Assembly: GCF_018863395.1 (NCBI RefSeq) | Contig: NZ_JAHKRR010000001.1 | Coordinates: 930,001-994,000 of the forward strand | From: Sinomicrobium weinanense | GTDB taxonomy: Bacteria; Bacteroidota; Bacteroidia; Flavobacteriales; Flavobacteriaceae | Direction of reading: 5' to 3' | DNA length: 64,000 nucleotides | In this document: positions 9,746 through 18,378 of the stretch, one piece after another | How positions within the stretch are numbered: the first letter of the stretch is position 1 | Layout: each line of letters begins with the position of its first letter | Position numbers and translations under genes: made by a program | Notes under the pieces: model-generated | Database searches by the model: none | The model's input: only the letters and a program-made list of their open reading frames with translations | What the model was told of the DNA's origin: nothing

Positions 9746-12298
9746 ATGGATGACAATTTTTCACCAAGAGTAAAAGATGTTATTGCCTATAGCAAGGAAG
9801 AGGCCCTGCGTCTCGGTCATGACTTTATAGGAACGGAACACCTTATGCTTGGACTATTACGTGATGGTAGTGGCAAAGCAATCAATATACTTAATGCAAT
9901 GGATGTGGACCTGGATGTGCTCCGGCGAAAAGTGGAGATCCTCAGCCCGGCAAACTCCAGTTCCTCCTTTGTGGCCCATGACAAAAAGAATTTACACCTC
10001 ACCCGGCAGGCAGAACGCGCATTGAAAACGACTTTCCTGGAAGCCAAGCTCTTTCAGAGTTCGTCTATCAATACAGCACATCTGCTGCTGTGTATCCTGA
10101 GAAACGAAAACGACCCCACCACCAAATTGCTCAATAAGCTGCGGGTGGATTATGACGGGGTTAAAGAACAATTTAAATATATGAGCACAAACGAAGACGA
10201 ATATATAGACCTCCCCTCGGCCGAATCCTATTCGGACGAACCGGGAGCGGCCGACGAGCCTTCCAGGGACAACCCCTTTAACAATCCCTCCGGAGGGAAA
10301 TCTGCCAAGAAATCCAAAACCCCGGTACTGGACAACTTTGGCCGGGACCTGACCCAGCTTGCCGAAGATGGCAAACTGGACCCCGTAGTAGGGAGGGAAA
10401 AAGAGATCGAAAGGGTATCCCAGATACTCAGCCGGAGGAAGAAGAACAACCCGCTGCTTGTCGGTGAGCCCGGAGTGGGTAAAAGCGCCATTGCAGAAGG
10501 GCTCGCCCTGCGGATCGTAAAGAAAAAGGTATCGCGCATACTCTACAACAAAAGAGTAGTGACGCTCGACCTGGCCTCTCTCGTCGCAGGGACCAAGTAT
10601 CGCGGGCAGTTTGAAGAAAGGATGAAGGCCGTAATGAACGAGCTTGAAAAGAATGACGATATCATTCTTTTCATCGACGAGATCCATACCATTGTAGGTG
10701 CCGGCGGAGCAACGGGCAGCCTCGATGCCTCCAATATGTTCAAGCCCGCACTGGCACGTGGGGAAATACAATGTGTGGGAGCAACCACACTGGACGAATA
10801 CAGGCAATATATCGAAAAGGACGGCGCCCTGGAGCGACGGTTCCAGAAAGTGATCGTAGAGCCTACCACTGTTGAAGAAACCATCGAGATACTCCACAAC
10901 ATCAAGGAAAAATATGAAGACCACCACAACGTGGATTATACAGACGAGGCTATCGAAGCCTGTGTAAAACTCACCAACAGGTATATGACCGACCGTTATC
11001 TTCCGGACAAGGCCATCGATGCCCTGGACGAATCGGGCTCAAGGGTACATATCACCAATATGGAAGTCCCGAAACAGATCCTCGAACTGGAAAAACAACT
11101 CGAAGACGTGAGGGTGCTTAAAAACTCGGTGGTCAAAAAACAGAAATACGAAGAAGCCGCCAAGCTGCGCGATGACGAAAAACGCCTGGAAAAAGAACTG
11201 GCCACTGCCCAGGAAAAATGGGAAGAAGAAAGCAAGCTCCACCGGGAGATTGTCAGCGAAGAAAATGTAGCCGACGTGGTTTCCATGATGAGCGGAGTTC
11301 CCGTAAACCGTATTGCACAGGCCGAAAGCAACAAGCTGGCCAAACTCCCCGAACTCATCAAGGGCAAGGTTGTAGGCCAGGACGAAGCGGTGAGCAAGGT
11401 GGTAAAAGCCATACAGCGAAACCGCGCTGGGCTCAAAGACCCGAACAAGCCTATTGGTTCTTTTATATTCCTCGGACAGACCGGAGTCGGAAAAACCCAG
11501 CTCGCCAAGGTACTGGCCAGGGAATTGTTCGATTCCGAAGACTCCCTGGTACGTATAGATATGAGCGAATACATGGAAAAATTTGCCATATCCAGGCTTA
11601 TAGGAGCGCCTCCCGGATACGTTGGATATGAAGAAGGCGGACAACTCACGGAAAAAGTAAGGAGAAAACCCTATGCCGTGATCCTGCTGGACGAAGTAGA
11701 AAAAGCACATCCCGATGTGTTTAATATGCTTCTCCAGGTACTCGATGACGGCTACCTGACCGATAGCCTCGGAAGAAAAGTGGATTTCAGGAACACCATC
11801 ATCATCATGACCTCCAATATCGGTGCGCGACAGATCAAGGATTTCGGACAAGGTGTAGGTTTCGGTACTTCAGCCAAAAAATCACAGGAAAGCGACTACC
11901 AGAAAAGCGTTATCGAAAATGCACTGAAAAAGGCTTTTGCTCCCGAATTCCTGAACCGTATAGACGATGTCGTGGTCTTCAACTCACTCGAAAGGGAACA
12001 TATCCACCAGATCATCGATATCGAACTGGAAAGGCTTTATACCCGGATCAAAGACCTCGGCTATGATCTTACACTGAGCGACAGTGCCAAAGACTATATC
12101 GCAGAAAAAGGCTTTGACAAACAATACGGTGCACGTCCGTTGAAAAGGGCCATCCAGAAATATATAGAAGATACACTTGCCGAAGAGATCATCTCATCCA
12201 AGATCGCTGAAGGCGACAGCATTTATATGGACCTGGACAAGGATAAAGATGAATTGACCGTGGCCATCAAAAAAGAAGAAGAGTCCACCAAAAGTTAA
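9746..12298 (+). CDS. clpC: ATP-dependent Clp protease ATP-binding subunit ClpC
   Basis: Hsp100 unfoldase, expected to feed substrates to ClpP. The start at 9746 gives [13 protein letters not shown], the normal ClpC N-terminus, and is preceded by AAAGGAGA, unusual in a phylum that mostly lacks Shine-Dalgarno use; an ATG at 9701 is in frame but adds unrelated residues. It has N-terminal Clp repeats, first AAA+ with GEPGVGKS (from G240), a short UVR-like coiled segment ([20 protein letters not shown]) in place of the long ClpB middle domain, and second AAA+ with GQTGVGKT (from G577). Length is 850 residues. The UVR-like segment separates it from ClpA and ClpB. clpP is not in the window. Confidence 0.95.
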   Translation: MDDNFSPRVKDVIAYSKEEALRLGHDFIGTEHLMLGLLRDGSGKAINILNAMDVDLDVLRRKVEILSPANSSSSFVAHDKKNLHLTRQAERALKTTFLEAKLFQSSSINTAHLLLCILRNENDPTTKLLNKLRVDYDGVKEQFKYMSTNEDEYIDLPSAESYSDEPGAADEPSRDNPFNNPSGGKSAKKSKTPVLDNFGRDLTQLAEDGKLDPVVGREKEIERVSQILSRRKKNNPLLVGEPGVGKSAIAEGLALRIVKKKVSRILYNKRVVTLDLASLVAGTKYRGQFEERMKAVMNELEKNDDIILFIDEIHTIVGAGGATGSLDASNMFKPALARGEIQCVGATTLDEYRQYIEKDGALERRFQKVIVEPTTVEETIEILHNIKEKYEDHHNVDYTDEAIEACVKLTNRYMTDRYLPDKAIDALDESGSRVHITNMEVPKQILELEKQLEDVRVLKNSVVKKQKYEEAAKLRDDEKRLEKELATAQEKWEEESKLHREIVSEENVADVVSMMSGVPVNRIAQAESNKLAKLPELIKGKVVGQDEAVSKVVKAIQRNRAGLKDPNKPIGSFIFLGQTGVGKTQLAKVLARELFDSEDSLVRIDMSEYMEKFAISRLIGAPPGYVGYEEGGQLTEKVRRKPYAVILLDEVEKAHPDVFNMLLQVLDDGYLTDSLGRKVDFRNTIIIMTSNIGARQIKDFGQGVGFGTSAKKSQESDYQKSVIENALKKAFAPEFLNRIDDVVVFNSLEREHIHQIIDIELERLYTRIKDLGYDLTLSDSAKDYIAEKGFDKQYGARPLKRAIQKYIEDTLAEEIISSKIAEGDSIYMDLDKDKDELTVAIKKEEESTKS

Positions 12299-12323
12299 CG
12301 GACCGGAATAAATCAGTACAACG

Positions 12324-12362
12324 CAAAGCCGTACTTTATTTTTCTTATAAAGTACGGCTTTG
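12324..12362 (+). terminator. intrinsic terminator of clpC
   Basis: AAAGCCGTACTTTA pairs with TAAAGTACGGCTTT around a short T-rich loop. The stem is long and perfect, although the T-run after it is short. Confidence 0.8.
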
Positions 12363-12535
12363 TAAGTTAATGTGAGTTTACGTAGGCCAAGAACAGCGCA
12401 CTACTCCTGCGTCGTAGCACTCGGCCTGACGATTCCGTAAAAAGCAGGAAACAAAGATTTAATTTTTTTTCTTTTATAATTTTAATAGTTTGCAGTTTAT
12501 TTGCCGCAGCAAACGGACAAGCATATACATCCAGC

Positions 12536-13915
12536 ATGATAGAAAACAAAACCATAGTTGGCAGTGAGGAGTGGGTTGCTCTTCCCCAGCTCCAGATACC
12601 GGCCATAAAAGTACGCGTAGACAGCGGGGCTAAGACCTCTGCCCTTCACGCCGTGAATATAACCCCGTTTCAGCGAAGCAACGAAACCTGGGTAACGTTT
12701 GATGTTTTTCCCATACAGAACAACGGTAAAAAACACATTCGCTGTGAAGCCCGGGTCGTCGACAAACGGATAGTAAAAAGTTCTACGGGCAATCGCGAAC
12801 ACAGGTATCTTATCAGGACTTCCCTGCATGTAAACGGATCGGCCTGGGACATTGAGCTTACACTTACCAACAGGGACAGTATGGGCTACCGGATGCTCCT
12901 GGGGCGGGAAGCCATGATAGGCCGGATGCTTGTTGACCCCGAAAGCAGTTTCCTGCTCGGGGAATTGTCTGATGAAGATGTGGAAAACACATATAAATTA
13001 AAGACAAACAGTGCTAACGGCCTCAAGATCGGGCTGCTTGCCAGCAATCCCGATCTTTACAGTAACCGGAGGATCATAGAGGCCGGAGAGCGGAGAGGCC
13101 ATGACGTACAGTTTTTAAACATCCGTCAGTGCTATATGAAGCTGGACGCCAAAACTCCCGAAATACATTACCGGGGCGGTAAAATACTTAATGACCTGGA
13201 TGCCGTGATACCCCGCATTCGCCCGGCCATAACATATTACGGCTGTTCGCTGGCATGGCAGTTCGGATCCCTCGGAATATTCTGCCTTAATAGCGCCAAG
13301 GCCATAAGCCAGTCCAGGGACAAATTGTTTTCCCTGCAACTGCTCCTCAATAATGGTATAGATATCCCCACTACCGGATTTGCCAACTCTCCCCTGGACA
13401 CTAACGACCTTATAAAAATGGTAGGTGGCTCTCCCCTGATCATTAAACTCCTCGAAGGGACCCAGGGCAAAGGAGTGGTCCTGGCCGAAACCAAAAAAGC
13501 CGCAGAAAGTGTTATCAATGCCTTTAAAAGCCTCAATGCCTATATCCTGGTACAGGAGTTTATCAAAGAGGCCAACGGAAAAGATATCCGGTGTTTTGTC
13601 ATAGACGGCAAAGTAGTTGCCGCAATGCAACGGGAAGCTCCTCCCGGAGAATTCAGGGCCAATATGCATATGGGCGGCACAGCCTCCCTGGTCAAAATTA
13701 CAGCGGCTGAAAAAAAGATGGCCATAAAAGCTACCAAAGCCATGGGGCTTCAGGTTGCGGGAGTTGATATTATCCGGTCTTCCAAAGGGCCATTGTTGCT
13801 CGAGGTCAATTCTTCTCCCGGACTGGAAGGAATTGAGGCTGCTACGGAAAAAGATATCGCCTCCTTAATGATACAGGCTGTGGAAAGACATCTGAAATAC
13901 CATTCGCAGGGGTGA
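12536..13915 (+). CDS. RimB-like aspartic protease fused to RimK-family ATP-grasp ligase
   Basis: The 459 residues contain two domains that are often separate genes. Residues 1-145 are a retropepsin-like domain of the RimB/'ATP-dependent zinc protease' family, with the active-site motif VDSGAKTSALHA (Asp29) and the distal GREAM. Residues about 160-455 are a RimK-type ATP-grasp ligase: LKIGLLASNP, PRIRPAITYYG, the nucleotide-binding segments PLIIKLLEGTQGKGV and YILVQEFIKEANGKDIR, and the metal-binding end LLLEVNSSPGLEGIE. RimK adds glutamate residues to protein C-termini (ribosomal protein S6 in E. coli); RimB can remove or process them. A fusion suggests a self-contained modification switch. 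The substrate here is not known. Confidence 0.85.
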   Translation: MIENKTIVGSEEWVALPQLQIPAIKVRVDSGAKTSALHAVNITPFQRSNETWVTFDVFPIQNNGKKHIRCEARVVDKRIVKSSTGNREHRYLIRTSLHVNGSAWDIELTLTNRDSMGYRMLLGREAMIGRMLVDPESSFLLGELSDEDVENTYKLKTNSANGLKIGLLASNPDLYSNRRIIEAGERRGHDVQFLNIRQCYMKLDAKTPEIHYRGGKILNDLDAVIPRIRPAITYYGCSLAWQFGSLGIFCLNSAKAISQSRDKLFSLQLLLNNGIDIPTTGFANSPLDTNDLIKMVGGSPLIIKLLEGTQGKGVVLAETKKAAESVINAFKSLNAYILVQEFIKEANGKDIRCFVIDGKVVAAMQREAPPGEFRANMHMGGTASLVKITAAEKKMAIKATKAMGLQVAGVDIIRSSKGPLLLEVNSSPGLEGIEAATEKDIASLMIQAVERHLKYHSQG

Positions 13916-13935
13916 TCTGTTTAGTGGTTTCCAGT

Positions 13936-14059
13936 ATTCGGTAATCGGTATTTTTGGTAATTAGAGCAAAACACAATGTCGGTGCGGATTCCATCCGGAT
14001 AGGTTGCAACCTGTAAACCACCACACCGAATACCGATCACCGAATACTGTTCACTGAAT
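13936..14059. repeat. heptamer array with inverted arms, second ACCGAAT locus
   Basis: Left arm ATTCGGT-AATCGGT at 13936-13949 with decayed units after it; right arm at 14025-14059 with five adjacent units ACCGAAT, ACCGATC, ACCGAAT, ACTGTTC, ACTGAAT. GTGGTTT at 13924 and AAACCACCAC at 14015 extend the inverted match. Same heptamer family and facing-arm layout as 9378-9545, between rimBK and the next gene. Confidence 0.72.
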
Positions 14060-14210
14060 ACCCTTAAAAGTTTTTTCTTCGATAAAATCTGCCTTTCATC
14101 CGTTTTTTTTCTATCTGCCTCAAAACCAGCTTACTTTTGTGGCGTTCTCTAAAGACAGTCTCTGTGCTACTTATATTTTTTTAACTGCGATGCCACCCCT
14201 TATTACTATT

Positions 14211-14624
14211 ATGCCTAAAAGAGTAAAACTGGATTTTGGAATTCTCGAGTTTCACGAAAACTTTGTCATTAGTGAATTGGACGAAGGAATCCACTTTGTC
14301 TCAGAACAGAACAAGGTCCTGATCTCTGCCTGCCTTAAACATTTTAAAGACAAGCCTTTCGGATATATTTCCAACCGGATATATTCCTATTCTGTGGACC
14401 CTTTTATTTACGTGGAAACAGAGCATATAGAAAATTTTGTTGCCATGGCCGTAGTGGTAAGTACTTCCGCACAAAAACTCAGTTCCAGGGTAGAGAAAAT
14501 GTTCTGTAAACGGCCTTTTAGATATTTCTACAACCTGGAAGAGGCCCGGGCATGGATCGAAAACACAATAAACACAGGGATAGCATCCGGGCAACACCCC
14601 TTTACTAGGCCCCCCGGAATTTAA
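14211..14624 (+). CDS. small conserved protein of unknown function, possible STAS/SpoIIAA-like fold
   Basis: I do not recognise this gene with certainty. From the ATG at 14211 (MPKRVKLDFG) it encodes 137 residues; a longer version from 14139 adds a hydrophobic, atypical N-terminus. The predicted pattern is alternating short strands and helices (FGILEFHENFVISEL, VLISACLKHFKDKPFGYISNR, VAMAVVVSTSA, RYFYNLEEARAWIENT), which resembles cytoplasmic STAS-like proteins of flavobacteria. There is no signal peptide and no membrane segment. It stands alone between two repeat-filled gaps. The STAS suggestion is an inference from layout only. Confidence 0.6.
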   Translation: MPKRVKLDFGILEFHENFVISELDEGIHFVSEQNKVLISACLKHFKDKPFGYISNRIYSYSVDPFIYVETEHIENFVAMAVVVSTSAQKLSSRVEKMFCKRPFRYFYNLEEARAWIENTINTGIASGQHPFTRPPGI

Positions 14625-14648
14625 GGAAGTTAGAGCCCAAAATCCATA

Positions 14649-14763
14649 AGATTGACGGAAGATTGAATCCCGATCGCTATCGGGAGATTGATCTTGAATA
14701 TTTTCAATCTCGTTCAATCTTCCCGCGTAGCGGGACCAATCTCCTATCAATCTCCTTCAATCT
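14649..14763. repeat. AGATTG/CAATCT inverted array with about 10.5-bp spacing
   Basis: AGATTG starts at 14649, 14660 and 14685; its complement CAATCT starts at 14705, 14715, 14737, 14748 and 14758. Most spacings are 10, 11 or 22 bp. Small hairpins CCCGAT-CGCT-ATCGGG and CCCGC-GTA-GCGGG lie inside each arm. It fills the gap after the unknown protein and just before the hutH stop codon, and may act as the hutH terminator. Confidence 0.65.
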
Positions 14764-14770
14764 TTTAACC

Positions 14771-16282
14771 TTAATCCACCAGCATATCTTCACTGATCTC
14801 AAAATTCTTCAGAAAATCTGTTGCCGCCATAATATCATTGTGCAGCACCCTGTCCTGACTGATAAACGGGACCTCCTTCCGGAAGGCCTCTAAAAATTCC
14901 CTGAGAAAAGGTGATGTTTGTGCCGGTTCGCGGAACACCAGCGCCTGGGAAGCATTAATTAGCTCAATAGCCAGTATACGTTCTACATTGTCCAGCAGCC
15001 TGAGGCATTTGGTCGCGGCATTGGCTCCCATGCTCACATGGTCTTCCTGCCCATTAGACGACACTATGCTGTCTATACTCGCCGGAGTGGCCAGTTGTTT
15101 GTTCTGGCTTACAATACTTGCTGCGGTATATTGCGGTATCATCAGCCCCGAATTAAGCCCGGGGTCGTTGACGAGAAATGCAGGTAATTCCCGTAACCCG
15201 GAAACAAGCTGGTAGGTACGCCGCTCTGAAATATTTCCCAGTTCGGCCATTGCAATACCCAGATAATCCAGGGCCAGGGCGAGGGTTTGCCCGTGAAAAT
15301 TCCCTCCTGAAATGATCTTGTCCTCTTCCAGGAAGATATTCGGGTTGTCCGTAACGGAATTGATCTCCGTTTTGAAAGTCTTGCGTACAAAATTCAACGT
15401 ATCTTTCGTAGCCCCGTGTACCTGGGGCATACAGCGGAATGAGTAAGGATCCTGTACGTGTTTCTTTTCGCGGACAATAAGCTCGCTTCCCTCGAGGAAA
15501 GCGGAAATGCGTTCGGCGGTCTTGACCTGTCCCCGGTGCGGCCTTATAAGGTGAATGGAAGCATCGAAAGGTTCTATTCTACCGTCATAGGCTTCCAGGG
15601 AAATGCTCCCGATCAGGTCTGCCAGGTAAGAGAGTTTATAAGCCCGGATAACCATGGATATCCCGTAAGCACTCATAAACTGGGTGCCGTTCAACAGGGC
15701 AAGCCCTTCCTTGGACTGTAATTGTATCGGCTGCCAGCCCATCTCCTGTAACACCTTTTCTGAAGGTAATATTTCTCCTTTGTAATACACCTCTCCTTTA
15801 CCGATAAGGGGCAGGGAAAGATGCGCCAGGGGAGCCAGGTCGCCCGAAGCCCCCAGGGAGCCCTGCGTATAGACCACAGGTATAATATCATTATTATAAA
15901 AATCAATAAGCCGCTGTGCGGTAGACAACTGTGCCCCGCTATGCCCGTATGAAAGCGATTGCACCTTGAGGAGCAACATCAGTTTTACAATATCGGCCGG
16001 GGCCTTCTCCCCTGTTCCGCAGGCATGTGAGGCTACCAGGTTTTCCTGGAGTTTGTTCAGGTGTTCCCCCGATATTTTTATGTTATAGAGAGAGCCAAAA
16101 CCAGTGTTGATCCCGTATACAGGCTCCTTTTGTTTTTTCAGTTTTTCATCCAGGTACGTCCTGCACTTTTTGATGTTTAGTTTGGCCTCTTCAGAAAGGG
16201 CTATTTCCTTGTTATTTTTAACAATATCCAGTACCTGTTCTAAATTCAGTACGTCCGTACTTATATAATATGTGTCTCGCAT
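14771..16282 (-). CDS. hutH: histidine ammonia-lyase
   Basis: Non-oxidative deamination of L-histidine to urocanate, first step of histidine breakdown, in the cytosol. The chosen start (MRDTYYISTDVL) gives 503 residues, the family size; an in-frame ATG 66 bp upstream adds an unlikely extension. The MIO cofactor triad Ala145-Ser146-Gly147 lies in GSLGASGDLAPLAHLS. YGINTGFGSL and SQDRVLHNDIMAA are family motifs. NLVASHACG carries the His that distinguishes histidine lyases from Phe/Tyr lyases. No other hut genes are adjacent, so histidine breakdown must be encoded elsewhere or the gene has a stand-alone role. Aminomutase activity is less likely but not excluded. Confidence 0.88.
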   Translation of the reverse strand: MRDTYYISTDVLNLEQVLDIVKNNKEIALSEEAKLNIKKCRTYLDEKLKKQKEPVYGINTGFGSLYNIKISGEHLNKLQENLVASHACGTGEKAPADIVKLMLLLKVQSLSYGHSGAQLSTAQRLIDFYNNDIIPVVYTQGSLGASGDLAPLAHLSLPLIGKGEVYYKGEILPSEKVLQEMGWQPIQLQSKEGLALLNGTQFMSAYGISMVIRAYKLSYLADLIGSISLEAYDGRIEPFDASIHLIRPHRGQVKTAERISAFLEGSELIVREKKHVQDPYSFRCMPQVHGATKDTLNFVRKTFKTEINSVTDNPNIFLEEDKIISGGNFHGQTLALALDYLGIAMAELGNISERRTYQLVSGLRELPAFLVNDPGLNSGLMIPQYTAASIVSQNKQLATPASIDSIVSSNGQEDHVSMGANAATKCLRLLDNVERILAIELINASQALVFREPAQTSPFLREFLEAFRKEVPFISQDRVLHNDIMAATDFLKNFEISEDMLVD

Positions 16283-16511
16283 GCTATCAGAAGTTGAAAA
16301 TCGGTCAAAATTCCATATTCGACCCAAAAAATCCAAGTTTATTGCCAATTATTTATCAGCATTTCGAAAAAATAAGAATCCCTCATTTTGAAAAACGGTA
16401 CGGCTGGTTATATTGCCCTTTGCGAACTTGTGTACAAGAGCTTTAAAATAATAGGGCCAATGGAATTTTCAACGGGAAAAACGGGAGGTGTTTCCTTCAT
16501 CGGCCATTGTT

Positions 16512-18074
16512 TTAACCTTTTTCCGGATCTTCTTCTTCCTTTTCCGGAGGAAGGTGTTCCTCCCTGGCAAAAAGGTCCATAAAAGCATTTCCTATATGGT
16601 CGATGATCCCGGTTGCGGTGAGTGCTTCATAGCCCATACCGGAAACGGCAATGTCTCCGGCTTTTCCGTGCAGGTAAACCCCGAACACGGCTGCGTATAA
16701 AGCAGTATACCCCTGGCTTATCAGCCCGGTGATCATACCTGTAAGGACATCGCCGCTGCCGCCGGTGGCCATTCCGGGATTCCCGGTGCTGTTTACGTAT
16801 ATCCGGTCTTTGTGTATGGTTGTGGTATGAGCACCTTTGATCACCAGGATCAAATTGTATTTCCCGGCAAATTGCCTGCTTTTTTCCAGTTTTTCAAAAT
16901 CGTCTTTCCAGCTCCCTATCAATCTTTCCAGTTCTTTGGGGTGAGGGGTCAGTACGGATTCCAGGGGCAGTAATTCCAGCAGGTCGTGGTTTTCAGAAAG
17001 TATGTTAAGTGCATCCGCATCGACGACCAATGGAGATGTGTTTTTCCGAAGGAAGGCCTTGAAAGCATCGACGGTGGCCCGGTGCCTGCCCAACCCTACT
17101 CCTATACCGATCACGGTAGGTTTCAGGTCGAACGCTATGGTAGAAATATGGTCTTCATTGACGTCAGTGAGTACCATGCCCTCCGGCAATGCGGTTTGCA
17201 ATACCGGATATCCGCATTTGGGAAGGTAGGTGGTCAACAGTCCCGCTCCAACCGACAGACAGGCTTTTCCGGCCAGGTAAACGGCCCCGACCTTTCCGTA
17301 GCTTCCGCCAATTACTAAAGCATGGCCGTACGTCCCTTTATGGGAAAATTTCTTCCTCGGGATATAAAGAGACAAGGCTTCCTGTTTACCTATAAGAACG
17401 GCTTCCGGTTCCACACTTTGCAGATAAGCCGCATCCAGGCCGATGTCTACAGCCTCCCAGGAATCGGTATACACGCCTGATCCCGGAAGAAAGAAAGCCA
17501 GTTTGGGCGACTGGAAGGTCAGGGTGTGATTGGCCTGTATAACCGGTGCATCCGTTTTGGGAGCAACATGCATGGAAAGTCCCGAAGGCATGTCTACGGA
17601 AAGTACAAAAGCGCCGGATGCGTTGATATGATCGATGAGCTTGCCCACCCAACCCGAAGCCGGGCGGTTGAGCCCTACCCCGAATATGGCATCGACTATG
17701 ATGTCCTCGGGTTTTAGTTGGGGTAGCTCCTCCCCTTTTTCTCCCCCGAAATGTTCGGGCCAGTGTTTCAGGCTTTTTATCCGGTCCAGGTTCAGCAGGA
17801 AATCTTTGGATCGCTTTTCGCTGAAATCTACAATATAGCTCTTCACCTTATAACCGCTTTCCAGTAAAAGCCTGGCAATAACAAGGCCGTCCCCTCCGTT
17901 ATTCCCGATACCGCAAAAAACATGGATCAGCACCGGGTTGCCCTGCAACCTTCCGTCGAGCCATTCAAAAACTCTTGTTCCGGCCCGCTCCATCAATGCA
18001 TCACTGGTGATATTCTGGTTTAAAATTGTCAATCTGTCAGCTTCGCGTATCTGTTCCAGGGAAAAAATATTCAT
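16512..18074 (-). CDS. nnr: bifunctional NAD(P)HX epimerase / ADP- or ATP-dependent dehydratase
   Basis: Repairs hydrated NAD(P)H: the N-terminal YjeF_N epimerase interconverts R- and S-NADHX, and the C-terminal ribokinase-like domain dehydrates the S form. The N-terminal half has the nucleotide-binding signature GIGNNGGDGLVIARLL, the C-terminal half has VVDADALNILSE, LTPHPKELERLIG, and the dehydratase motif GNPGMATGGSGDVLTGMI. The length of 520 residues suits the fused bacterial form. It is divergent from the thr operon with a 304-bp gap carrying the thr promoter and leader. Its own promoter is not clear. Confidence 0.94.
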   Translation of the reverse strand: MNIFSLEQIREADRLTILNQNITSDALMERAGTRVFEWLDGRLQGNPVLIHVFCGIGNNGGDGLVIARLLLESGYKVKSYIVDFSEKRSKDFLLNLDRIKSLKHWPEHFGGEKGEELPQLKPEDIIVDAIFGVGLNRPASGWVGKLIDHINASGAFVLSVDMPSGLSMHVAPKTDAPVIQANHTLTFQSPKLAFFLPGSGVYTDSWEAVDIGLDAAYLQSVEPEAVLIGKQEALSLYIPRKKFSHKGTYGHALVIGGSYGKVGAVYLAGKACLSVGAGLLTTYLPKCGYPVLQTALPEGMVLTDVNEDHISTIAFDLKPTVIGIGVGLGRHRATVDAFKAFLRKNTSPLVVDADALNILSENHDLLELLPLESVLTPHPKELERLIGSWKDDFEKLEKSRQFAGKYNLILVIKGAHTTTIHKDRIYVNSTGNPGMATGGSGDVLTGMITGLISQGYTALYAAVFGVYLHGKAGDIAVSGMGYEALTATGIIDHIGNAFMDLFAREEHLPPEKEEEDPEKG

Positions 18075-18126
18075 TGTGCATTAATTTTTGGCTAATGATT
18101 AATATTTCGCAAAAGTTAAAAAAATG

Positions 18127-18157
18127 TTTGCTTCTTTTGGTAAAAGTACTACTTTTG
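18127..18157 (+). promoter_or_regulatory. near-consensus primary-sigma promoter of the thr operon
   Basis: TTTG at 18127-18130, a 19-bp spacer, then TACTTTTG at 18150-18157. This matches the Bacteroidota consensus TTTG-N19-TAnnTTTG in every fixed base. Transcription would start near 18164, about 15 nt before the leader ORF. Confidence 0.78.
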
Positions 18158-18178
18158 GATTGTAAATAATTCAATTCA

Positions 18179-18295
18179 GTGTCAAAGAATATACACATAT
18201 CATCAATCACTCCCACAGCGTGCGCTTCTGCATCTGAGTGTATTTCTTCCGGCATTATTATTACAATTACCGGTATTACCCCATTCGGGGTATAA
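18179..18295 (+). CDS. thrL: putative thr operon leader peptide (attenuator ORF)
   Basis: A 38-codon ORF with GTG start, too short for normal gene finding, sits between the thr promoter and thrA. Nine of its residues are Ile and five are Thr, densely packed near the end as GIIITITGIT, then PFGV and TAA. Thr and Ile are the end products controlling threonine synthesis, and E. coli ThrL has the same kind of Thr/Ile run. No in-frame ATG exists; a stop at 18167 fixes the upstream limit. A 6-bp stem TACCCC-ATTC-GGGGTA overlaps its last codons, and GTTTGAA-CCAAA-TTCAAAC lies beyond. I see no classical terminator hairpin plus U-run before thrA, so the mechanism is open. The gene symbol is by analogy. 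Confidence 0.62.
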   Translation: MSKNIHISSITPTACASASECISSGIIITITGITPFGV

Positions 18296-18378
18296 TTTCA
18301 TTTCATATCATCCGTCCTTTTTTTGTTTGAACCAAATTCAAACCACTAAAACTATATATAAATTCAACTTTTTCACAC

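Noticed and set aside
12377-12441. Imperfect inverted repeat TTTACG-T-AGGCC / GGCCT...CGTAAA before rimBK
   Set aside because: Pairing is interrupted and there is no periodicity; too weak to annotate as a structured element.
18037-18255. 72-codon minus-strand frame across the nnr-thrA gap
   Set aside because: It overlaps the nnr start and runs against the thr promoter and leader; no family resemblance.
18296-18378. Classical intrinsic terminator between leader ORF and thrA
   Set aside because: A T-run exists near 18318, but no stable stem precedes it, so it was not annotated as a terminator.
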